Shown in pieces: positions 1 through 5,174 of a stretch of 5,309 nt of DNA (positions within the stretch are counted from its first letter, which is position 1; each line of letters starts with the position of its first letter). Position numbers and translations under genes: made by a program. The DNA lies in the NCBI GenBank assembly GCA_002428205.1, contig DIUH01000123.1, forward strand, positions 14,212 through 19,520, given 5' to 3'. The stretch is from Planctomycetaceae bacterium UBA6163 (lineage in GTDB: Bacteria > Planctomycetota > Planctomycetia > Pirellulales > Pirellulaceae). The notes under the pieces are model-generated. The model saw only the letters and a list, made by a program, of their open reading frames with translations. It made no database searches and was not told where the DNA came from.

Positions 1-287
1 ACCTGGCGAATGTGGCTTAAGAACTTATTGCCCAAACCTTGGCCTTCGCTGGCCCCTTTCACGATCCCCGCGATATCAACCAGTTTTAAAGCCGCCGGAA
101 TGATTTTCTTGGGAACGATGTATTTCGTGATCCGTGTCAGACGTTCGTCTGGCACACTGACGATCCCTTCATTAGGCTCGATCGTGCAAAACGGATAGTT
201 CGCGCTCTGTGCGGCCTGTGAGGCTGTCAATGCGTTGAACAAGGTACTTTTGCCCACATTGGGCAATCCGACGATACCGGCTTCCAT
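1..287 (-). CDS. ychF: YchF/OLA1-family redox-regulated ATPase, N-terminal part (partial at left edge)
   Basis: Only the first 95 codons are present; the gene continues past the left edge. The product starts MEAGIVGLPNVGKSTLFNAL, which holds the Walker A/G1 loop (G7 to S14, GLPNVGKS). The switch I segment follows around residues 31-41 (NYPFCTIEPNEG) and the G3 motif is DIAG at 71-74, then VKGASEGQGLGNKFL, a typical YchF stretch. YchF is an Obg-related P-loop protein of the TRAFAC class that usually prefers ATP to GTP. It associates with ribosomes and is linked to stress responses in the cytoplasm. The region that sets nucleotide preference (G4) and the C-terminal TGS domain lie outside the window. 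ATG 287 is well supported: an in-frame TAA stop lies upstream and no other start codon falls between. There is no obvious Shine-Dalgarno site. The gene follows fumC on the same strand after 128 bp, so co-transcription is possible but not shown. Confidence 0.96.
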   Translation of the reverse strand, partial: MEAGIVGLPNVGKSTLFNALTASQAAQSANYPFCTIEPNEGIVSVPDERLTRITKYIVPKKIIPAALKLVDIAGIVKGASEGQGLGNKFLSHIRQ

Positions 288-331
288 GGAACCAAACGGG
301 TAAAGGGTGATTGAAAGATCGAGTTTTTCTT

Positions 332-355
332 ACGAAATGCAAATTACAATTTCGT
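332..355. repeat. AT-rich inverted repeat between fumC and ychF
   Basis: ACGAAAT (332-338) and ATTTCGT (349-355) are perfect 7-bp arms around a 10-nt spacer. The repeat lies in the 128-bp gap about 45 bp upstream of the ychF start. On the minus strand it is followed by an A-rich, not T-rich, run, so it does not look like a standard intrinsic terminator for fumC. It could be an operator-like site or a 5' UTR hairpin of ychF, or chance in AT-rich DNA. Confidence 0.3.
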
Positions 356-370
356 GATTAGATTTTCTTT

Positions 371-390
371 TGACCGACTTTCGCTGGTCA
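371..390 (-). terminator. Possible 3' hairpin after fumC with GAAA tetraloop
   Basis: Read on the minus strand, 25 nt past the fumC stop, the RNA could fold with a 5-bp stem TGACC/GGTCA, then an A-C mismatch, a G-U pair and a C-G pair closing a GAAA (GNRA) loop. No T tract follows (the next bases are AAAAGAAAATC), so intrinsic termination is doubtful. A transcript-stabilising 3' hairpin is the alternative. Confidence 0.3.
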
Positions 391-415
391 CATGCGTGAG
401 CGGTTTACTTGCCTA

Positions 416-1837
416 TCAACCGGGCTCAGTCATTTTGAATGGATCAAGTGCGGCACTTAAAGCCTGTTCGTCGATGATCCCTTTTTCCTTACAAAGCTGG
501 CGGATCGTTTTGCCGCTCTTAAATGCTTCCTTGACCAACTTAGACGCTTCCTCATAACCGATCAGCGGATTCAAACTTGTCGACATCGACAAACTCTGTT
601 CGACCGCCGCCTCGCACTGCGCTTCGTTCGCTTCCAGCCCCTGAGTGCAAAACTCGATGAAAGCCAGCGTCCCCGCAGCCATCAATTCGATCGACTCCAG
701 CGCGGTATGAGCCATCACGGGCATCATGATGTTTAATTGGAAATTTCCGCCAGCGGCACCACAGGTTGTCATGCAGCTGTCGTTGCCGATCACGCGTGCA
801 CAAAGCTGCATCATCGATTCGCACATCACCGGATTGACCTTGCCGGGCATAATCGAGCTGCCGGGTTGGCGGTCGGGCAGGATCACTTCGAAAAAACCGC
901 ATCGCGGACCACTGCCCAGCCAGCGAATGTTGTTGGCCACGCCGAACAGCGTTTGTGCGATGCATTTGAGGCTGCCGTGCGAATCGACAAGTCCGTCCCG
1001 CTGGGCGTTGCCTTCGAAATGGTTGACCGCTTCGATGAACGGGATACCCGTCTTTTCGGCCAATACGGCTGCGACACGACCGCCGAATTCCGGTGCGGTG
1101 TTGATTCCGCTGCCGACTGCTGTGCCGCCAACGGGTAATTCCAAAACCGCTTCACGAGCCCGCTTGGCCCGATCGATCGACAACTCGATCTGACGAGCGA
1201 ACCCGCCAAACTCTTGGCCCAATCGCAGCGGCGTCGCGTCCATCAGGTGCGTACGTCCAATCTTGATCACTCGATCCCACTTTGCCGCTTTTTCGGCAAG
1301 CGATGCGTGCAATTTTTCGAGCGCTGGAATCAATCGGCCCTCGATCTCCATCGCCACCGCCACGTGAATCGCCGTGGGGAAGGTGTCGTTGGTGCTCTGC
1401 CCCATGTTGACGTGATCGTTGGGATGGATCGCCTTTTCCATCGCCATTCGATCGCCGCCCATCAACTCGATCGCTCGATTGCTGATCACTTCGTTGATAT
1501 TCATGTTGCTGCTGGTTCCCGATCCGGTCTGGAAGACGTCGATCGGGAATTGGTCGGCCATCTGGCCCGCGGCGATTTCCTCGGCGGCGGCCAACATCGC
1601 GTTGACCTGAGCGTCGTTAAGGGGGTTCTTGCCTGTTCCGGTCAATTTGCCCAGTTCGTGGTTGGCACGACCGCAAGCGTACTTCACCAAGCCCATTGCC
1701 CGAATCATCGCTGGCGGCAAACGCCACCCACTGATCGGAAAGTTCTCGACCGCTCGTTGAGTTTGGGCGCTGTAGTAAGCATTCGCCGGCACCCGAACGT
1801 CACCCATGGAATCGTGTTCGATACGATATTCGCTCAT
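416..1837 (-). CDS. fumC: Class II fumarate hydratase (fumarase C)
   Basis: The 473-residue product matches the usual length of class II fumarases (E. coli FumC is 467). It catalyses reversible hydration of fumarate to L-malate in the TCA cycle, as a cytosolic homotetramer that needs no iron-sulfur cluster. Visible motifs in order: GSGTSSNMN (105-113), HPNDHVNMGQSTND (138-151), GRTHLMDATPLRLGQE (194-209) with His197 matching the catalytic-site His188 of E. coli FumC, and the superfamily signature GSSIMPGKVNP (326-336). In that signature Ser327, Lys333 and Asn335 match E. coli Ser318, Lys324 and Asn326. The C-terminal part NPLIGYEEASKLVKEA (423-438) is also typical. Aspartase and argininosuccinate lyase share the signature, but the GRTHLMDATP and NPLIGY context favours fumarase. 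ATG 1837 gives the expected N-terminus (MSEYRIEHDSMGDVRVP); the ribosome binding site is weak. It is transcribed away from the sulfatase and toward ychF. Confidence 0.97.
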   Translation of the reverse strand: MSEYRIEHDSMGDVRVPANAYYSAQTQRAVENFPISGWRLPPAMIRAMGLVKYACGRANHELGKLTGTGKNPLNDAQVNAMLAAAEEIAAGQMADQFPIDVFQTGSGTSSNMNINEVISNRAIELMGGDRMAMEKAIHPNDHVNMGQSTNDTFPTAIHVAVAMEIEGRLIPALEKLHASLAEKAAKWDRVIKIGRTHLMDATPLRLGQEFGGFARQIELSIDRAKRAREAVLELPVGGTAVGSGINTAPEFGGRVAAVLAEKTGIPFIEAVNHFEGNAQRDGLVDSHGSLKCIAQTLFGVANNIRWLGSGPRCGFFEVILPDRQPGSSIMPGKVNPVMCESMMQLCARVIGNDSCMTTCGAAGGNFQLNIMMPVMAHTALESIELMAAGTLAFIEFCTQGLEANEAQCEAAVEQSLSMSTSLNPLIGYEEASKLVKEAFKSGKTIRQLCKEKGIIDEQALSAALDPFKMTEPG

Positions 1838-1906
1838 CGGTTCTGCAAGCTCTCGGGGGGAAATTTGTCTGCGTGTTACGTCGAAAAAGCATGGTAACCG
1901 GCAGGC

Positions 1907-1930
1907 GATTGATCAGGTAGGCGGTCAATC
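1907..1930. repeat. Inverted repeat 1 in the divergent promoter region
   Basis: GATTGATC (1907-1914) and GGTCAATC (1923-1930) form 8-bp arms with one mismatch around an 8-nt spacer. Six outer base pairs are perfect. Its size and position, between two divergent genes, are compatible with a dimeric regulator site. Nothing in the window identifies a regulator. Confidence 0.35.
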
Positions 1931-1966
1931 CGCACGGGCCACGCGGACTTGGGTTATGCTGGGGAA

Positions 1967-1991
1967 GCTGGTCGAACGATTGCCGACCAGC
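1967..1991. repeat. Inverted repeat 2 in the sulfatase leader
   Basis: GCTGGTCG (1967-1974) and CGACCAGC (1984-1991) are perfect 8-bp arms around a 9-nt spacer. It ends 18 bp before the sulfatase ribosome binding site. It could be an operator or, if transcription starts upstream, a leader hairpin in the sulfatase mRNA. The centre lies about 60 bp from that of inverted repeat 1. Confidence 0.45.
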
Positions 1992-2009
1992 AATCGAATC
2001 GAGTCGCTT

Positions 2010-2015
2010 GGGAGG
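2010..2015 (+). promoter_or_regulatory. Ribosome binding site of the sulfatase gene
   Basis: GGGAGG lies 6 nt before the GTG at 2022. This decides the start: the same frame is open back to an ATG at 1806, inside fumC, but only the GTG has a strong Shine-Dalgarno site and is followed directly by a signal peptide. Confidence 0.8.
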
Positions 2016-2021
2016 ATTAAG

Positions 2022-3368
2022 GTGCGTTGTTTAGCTTTGCTGTTGTCTGTAATCACGCTGGCCGCCCCATCACGGGCTGAGATGAATGTGGTCGTCGTGG
2101 TCGCCGATGACCATCGTTGGGATTCGCTAGGAGCGGCCGGAAACGCTGTCATCCACACCCCTCACTTGGACGCATTAGCCGGTGACGGTGTGCGATTCAC
2201 CAACGCATTCGTCACCACCAGCATCTGCATGACCAGCCGCGCGTCGATCATGACGGGCCAATACATGTCGCGGCATGGCATCGACCGATTCGGTAAACCG
2301 CTCTCGCCCGAGCAATTTTCGCAAACGTATCTTGGGCAATTGCGACAAGCCGGATACTGGTCAGGCTTTGTCGGCAAGTATGGTGTCGGCGGGCCACGCA
2401 AAGCAGATTTCGATTTCCTGCGCGCCTATGAAGGCAGGCACTGGATGGAGCGAGACGGCCAGCGGGTTCACGTCACCGAGCTGAATCGTCGCGATGCGCT
2501 CGAGTTTCTGGAAAAGCGTCCGGCGGACAAGCCGTTTTTGCTGAGCGTTTCGTTTTTCGCACCCCACGCTGAAGATCGCGCCCCTGAGCAGTACCTGCCA
2601 CAGGACTGGAGCGAGCAGTTTTACGCGGGCAAGACCATACCCGAGTCGAATCTGATGGATGACGCTTTCCTCAAGGCGCTACCGCCGTTTCTGGCAAAAC
2701 CGTCGAACGAGGGCCGCGTACGTTTCGGATGGCGATTTGATACACCCGATCGCTATCAACAATACATGACGAATTATTTTCGGCTGATCACCGAAGTCGA
2801 CCAAGCGATTGGCGATGTGATTCAAACACTCAAGGATCAAGGCGTCTACGAAAACACGCTGATCGTCTTCATCGGCGATAACGGATACTTTCATGCCGAT
2901 CGCGGATTAGCGGACAAGTGGTATCCCTATGAGCAATCGATAAGAGTGCCGCTGATCATTCATGATCCGCGACTGCCGCAGTCGCAACGTGGCACCACTC
3001 GCGATGCCGTCGCCTTGAACATCGATGTCACGCCGACAGTGATTTCTGCGGTAAAAACCGAAGTCGCAGATGCTGTCCAGGGAGTCGACTTGTCAAAAGT
3101 TTATCTGCAACAAACGCCGGAAGATTGGCGTACCGAGTTTTTCTATGAGCATCCGACGATCACTAGTCGCGACCGCATACCGAGTTCACAGGGCGTTGTC
3201 GGCCCACGTTATAAGTATGTTTTCTGGCCGGAGTGGGATCACGAACAACTGTTCGATTTGCAGAAAGATCCCAGCGAAAAGCAAAACCTCGTTGACCAAC
3301 CTGAGTATCAATCCGTGCTTCAGGACCAACGCCAGCGGTTTAAAGAGTGGCAGTCACAAGTCCAATAG
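2022..3368 (+). CDS. Secreted S1-family (formylglycine-dependent) sulfatase
   Basis: The 448-residue product hydrolyses sulfate esters, by family; the substrate (probably a sulfated glycan) cannot be read from sequence. The GTG start gives a signal peptide of about 19 residues (basic start, hydrophobic LALLLSVITLAA, then APSRA before Glu20), implying export. The core starts MNVVVVVADDHRWDSLG, with metal ligands Asp29 and Asp30. The nucleophile motif is C69-M-T-S-R73, followed by ASIMTGQY; Cys69 would be converted to formylglycine by a maturase encoded elsewhere. Lys119 (GKYGVG), His182 (FFAPH), Asp286-Asn287 (GDNG) and Lys299 (DKWYPYEQSIRVP) fit further active-site positions. The C-terminal LFDLQKDPSEKQNL stretch is typical of the family. 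Departures from the commonest pattern: Thr instead of Pro in CxPxR, Gly121 where arylsulfatase A has His125, and ADRG where many members have GEHG. It is divergent from fumC and convergent with the TM2 gene. Confidence 0.94.
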   Translation: MRCLALLLSVITLAAPSRAEMNVVVVVADDHRWDSLGAAGNAVIHTPHLDALAGDGVRFTNAFVTTSICMTSRASIMTGQYMSRHGIDRFGKPLSPEQFSQTYLGQLRQAGYWSGFVGKYGVGGPRKADFDFLRAYEGRHWMERDGQRVHVTELNRRDALEFLEKRPADKPFLLSVSFFAPHAEDRAPEQYLPQDWSEQFYAGKTIPESNLMDDAFLKALPPFLAKPSNEGRVRFGWRFDTPDRYQQYMTNYFRLITEVDQAIGDVIQTLKDQGVYENTLIVFIGDNGYFHADRGLADKWYPYEQSIRVPLIIHDPRLPQSQRGTTRDAVALNIDVTPTVISAVKTEVADAVQGVDLSKVYLQQTPEDWRTEFFYEHPTITSRDRIPSSQGVVGPRYKYVFWPEWDHEQLFDLQKDPSEKQNLVDQPEYQSVLQDQRQRFKEWQSQVQ

Positions 3369-3372
3369 ATTC

Positions 3373-3398
3373 GAATCATCTAGAGATCAAAATGATTC
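3373..3398. terminator. Possible bidirectional terminator hairpin at the convergent junction
   Basis: GAATCAT (3373-3379) and ATGATTC (3392-3398) form perfect 7-bp arms around a 12-nt loop. It begins 4 bp after the sulfatase stop and overlaps the last codons of the TM2 gene. A second 10-bp palindrome, GATTCGAATC, covers 3368-3377. The stem is AT-rich and no T tract follows on either strand, so termination is only suggested by location. Confidence 0.3.
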
Positions 3399-3853
3399 AA
3401 CTCAGCGATTTGGTCATTCAGCGTTAACGTGTCATAAACGTATCCGATTCCGAACAACCCACCTGTGCAAAGATAAATCACTCCGGTGACTATTTTGCCC
3501 ATATAGAATCGGTGGATGCCGAAGAGGCCGAGAAAGATATGCAGCAGCCAAGCCACCCCATAGTCGATGCGGCCTGACGGGTAGCGTCCGTCGACCGAAT
3601 CGGCCATCCCTTGAATCAGAAACAGGTCGACAATCCAGCCGATCAGAAACAGTCCGCCGGTAAAGAACCAGAGGATCCCAGTCAGCGGTCGCCCGAAGTA
3701 AAAGCGGTGTGCTCCGGTAAATCCGATAATCCAAAGCACGTACCCAATCCACGCCGGGTGAGTGGGCAGGGTGAAACGATAATCAGCCCCAGACGTTTGA
3801 AAGTCGACGGGTGGTTTGTAGGCTGCGTGTTCGAATGCTGGGGCGTTTGACAT
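3380..3853 (-). CDS. Tandem TM2-domain membrane protein
   Basis: The 157-residue product has about 30 hydrophilic N-terminal residues and then two TM2 domains in tandem. Each has a hydrophobic hairpin with the family's motif: GAHRFYFGRPLTG then TGGLFLIG and Asp76 in the first (47-80), GIHRFYMGKIVTG then TGGLFGIG and Asp141 in the second (112-145). The two 34-residue segments align without gaps with 16 identities, so an internal duplication is likely. About four membrane segments are expected, in the cytoplasmic membrane. TM2 proteins are widespread but their bacterial role is unknown, so no function is assigned. ATG 3853 is chosen; the frame extends to a TTG at 3916, but the added 21 residues do not resemble the family. 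No clear ribosome binding site is visible. Its stop lies 11 bp from the convergent sulfatase stop. Confidence 0.88.
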   Translation of the reverse strand: MSNAPAFEHAAYKPPVDFQTSGADYRFTLPTHPAWIGYVLWIIGFTGAHRFYFGRPLTGILWFFTGGLFLIGWIVDLFLIQGMADSVDGRYPSGRIDYGVAWLLHIFLGLFGIHRFYMGKIVTGVIYLCTGGLFGIGYVYDTLTLNDQIAELNHFDL

Positions 3854-4101
3854 GATTTTCGAAGGTGATGGCAGAGGACGAACGTTTGTTCCGCGAGGGT
3901 GCAAATCTGGGACCAATCACCTGTTCGCCCTCGGATAGCGAATCTTGGGTGAATTCGTTCGAGATAAGTCGAAGAAATGTTTCGATGACGCTGCCAGTGT
4001 GCTTGAAAACGGTGTCATGCCGCAGTCCGCAAGCAGCAGAACAAGGTCTGGGAGACAAATTGGCAATCTCGGCTCCCGAGCCTCGCTTAGCGACCGGCCG
4101 A
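3854..4101. other. Intergenic region between yihY and the TM2 gene
   Basis: These 248 bp lie between two minus-strand genes. Frames on both strands cross it but overlap neighbouring genes and give unremarkable low-homology-looking translations. It probably holds the TM2 gene promoter and the yihY transcript end. Apart from the short hairpin at 4068-4080, I see no clear element. Confidence 0.5.
4068..4080 (-). terminator. Short GC-rich hairpin downstream of yihY
   Basis: CTCGG and CCGAG form a perfect 5-bp stem around a 3-nt loop, about 20 nt after the yihY stop on the minus strand. No T tract follows (ATTGCCAATTTG comes next), so it is a weak intrinsic terminator candidate. Confidence 0.22.
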
Positions 4102-4977
4102 CTACTTAAGTTCACCCTGCAACTCGCCTGGGTCGGAAAAAGTGACCCGGGTAAACTCTGCACCCAGCAGCAAAATGATCGCGGAGTAGTAGACCCACAC
4201 GAGCACTAACAGGATCGATCCTGCCGCGCCGTAGGGACTGGTCACGTCAGCATTGCTGAAATAGAGACTGAGCACGTATTGGCCAGTCATAAACAGCAGC
4301 GAGGTGACCGCCGAACCGACTGCGACGTCTTTCCAGCCGACATCAGCATCTGGCAAGATCTTAAAAACCGATGCGAACAAAAGTGCGAATATCAGCCAAT
4401 TGATCAATAGGTTCATCACCATCAAAACCGGACGCCATAATTCACCAGGCACCAGCTCAGACACATATCCGCCGACGCCCGAAAGGAAGCTCGTTAAAAC
4501 TAATGAAACGAGCAAGATACAGGCCATCACAATGATCATCAGAAAGGAGAATAATCGTTTCATGAAGAATTGTTTTACTCCGCCAGCTTGCGTTTCAGGA
4601 TCGACATCCCACACCCGATTCAATGCCGTTTGCAATTGGGCCAGCACTCCGGTGGCGGCAAACAGCAGCAGGACGATGCCAACGATGCTGGCGATCGTAC
4701 CCGAACCGGTGTCTTTGACGCGATCGGTCATCGCGTCGATCTGCTGGGTGTCCATAACGCCTTGCATTTGAGACCCGATCGCGCCTTCAACCTGCTGGCG
4801 GTCGAACATCACGCTGCCGATCGTGATCACGATGACCAGCAAGGGTGGCAGTGAGAAGATGGTGTAATAGGCCATCGCCGCGGCCATGTTCATGCAATCA
4901 TCTGCGAAAAATTTCTTCACGGTCGTCTTGGCGATTTCAAAAAAACTTCTCTGGTCGGCTTGGCTGGTCGACTCCAT
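4102..4977 (-). CDS. YihY/BrkB (UPF0761) family inner-membrane protein
   Basis: The 291-residue product fits the usual length of the YihY/virulence-factor BrkB family, once misnamed ribonuclease BN. An N-terminal helix (SFFEIAKTTVKKFFADD, 11-27) leads into the signature AAAMAYYTIFSLPPLLVIV (32-50). Further hydrophobic segments lie near 93-117, 143-168, 183-208, 217-241 and 250-276, giving about six membrane spans. ALNRVWDV (118-125), ILPDADVGWKD (207-217) and YGAAGSILLVLVWVYYSAII (249-268) with LLGAEFTRV (270-278) are typical family motifs. The molecular function is not established; roles in envelope physiology or transport have been proposed. ATG 4977 is firm: an in-frame TAG lies four codons upstream, and GGGGAG is placed 4 nt before the start. 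The start overlaps the stop of the upstream 65-codon ORF in the sequence TAATG, suggesting translational coupling if that ORF is real. Confidence 0.93.
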   Translation of the reverse strand: MESTSQADQRSFFEIAKTTVKKFFADDCMNMAAAMAYYTIFSLPPLLVIVITIGSVMFDRQQVEGAIGSQMQGVMDTQQIDAMTDRVKDTGSGTIASIVGIVLLLFAATGVLAQLQTALNRVWDVDPETQAGGVKQFFMKRLFSFLMIIVMACILLVSLVLTSFLSGVGGYVSELVPGELWRPVLMVMNLLINWLIFALLFASVFKILPDADVGWKDVAVGSAVTSLLFMTGQYVLSLYFSNADVTSPYGAAGSILLVLVWVYYSAIILLLGAEFTRVTFSDPGELQGELK

Positions 4978-5174
4978 TACACTCCCCTATTGCGAGGTTC
5001 GTTTCTAAATTCTTCGGAGTGACGATTGGTGGTCGTTCTTTGTCGCGTCATTTCCGGCTTTCGGTTTGGCTTTGGTATCTCGCCCCCCTTGGTTCGGTTT
5101 TCGCGCGATCGGTTTTCTTGCAGCAATCTCGATAACTTTTCAAGAAAGATGTCTTCGCGTGTTTTGCTCGTCAT
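4977..5174 (-). CDS. Small basic hypothetical protein, possibly coupled to yihY
   Basis: This 65-codon ORF starts at ATG 5174 and ends in a TAA whose last base is the first base of the yihY ATG (TAATG). The product is not recognised. Residues 6-20 (REDIFLEKLSRLLQE) could form an amphipathic helix. The rest is hydrophilic and rich in Arg, Asn, Glu and Thr (12 Arg and 5 Lys against 9 Glu and 1 Asp), and looks disordered. It has no signal peptide or membrane segment. A short repeat, ENRSRENR (20-27), reflects a 15-bp DNA repeat. The ribosome binding site is weak (GAGA near the start). The stop/start overlap, and the yihY Shine-Dalgarno site falling within its last codons, favour a real gene; the low-complexity tail and an open antisense frame argue against it. 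It may instead be the yihY leader. Confidence 0.42.
   Translation of the reverse strand: MTSKTREDIFLEKLSRLLQENRSRENRTKGGEIPKPNRKPEMTRQRTTTNRHSEEFRNEPRNRGV
4982..4987 (-). promoter_or_regulatory. Ribosome binding site of yihY
   Basis: Read on the minus strand this is GGGGAG, 4 nt before the ATG at 4977. It lies inside the last codons of the upstream small ORF, an arrangement that permits reinitiation or coupling. Confidence 0.65.
5094..5117. repeat. Short direct repeat, 15-bp period
   Basis: TCGGTTTTC occurs at 5094-5102 and again at 5109-5117; a partial copy, TCGGTTT, is at 5061-5067. In the minus-strand small ORF the two copies encode the ENR units of ENRSRENR. It may be a minor slippage duplication or chance. 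Confidence 0.4.

Larger units (their letters stand above)
1838..2021. promoter_or_regulatory. Divergent intergenic region between fumC and the sulfatase gene
   Basis: These 184 bp must contain or border the 5' ends of both fumC (-) and the sulfatase (+), since the genes are transcribed away from each other. I do not find a convincing -35/-10 pair on either strand; TTATGCT at 1954-1960 on the plus strand resembles a -10 but lacks a partner at the right spacing. Two inverted repeats are present and listed separately. Confidence 0.55.

Noticed and set aside
726..1897. Long frames on the plus strand opposite fumC, and other frames within it
   Set aside because: They lie wholly or mostly antisense to a well-conserved fumarase and their translations show no recognisable domain; they follow from the codon structure of fumC.
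1806..2021. N-terminal extension of the sulfatase frame from ATG 1806
   Set aside because: It would overlap the start of fumC on the opposite strand and place the signal peptide 72 residues in; the GTG at 2022 has a strong GGGAGG site at proper spacing.
3854..3916. Upstream TTG start for the TM2 protein
   Set aside because: The extra 21 residues do not resemble the family and the start is a rare TTG; ATG 3853 gives a sensible N-terminus.
3783..4209. Frames crossing the TM2-yihY gap on both strands
   Set aside because: Each overlaps one or both neighbouring genes, none has a good ribosome binding site, and the translations carry no motif.
4304..4854. Plus-strand frames opposite yihY
   Set aside because: Antisense to a clear membrane-protein gene; no domain or start signal supports them.
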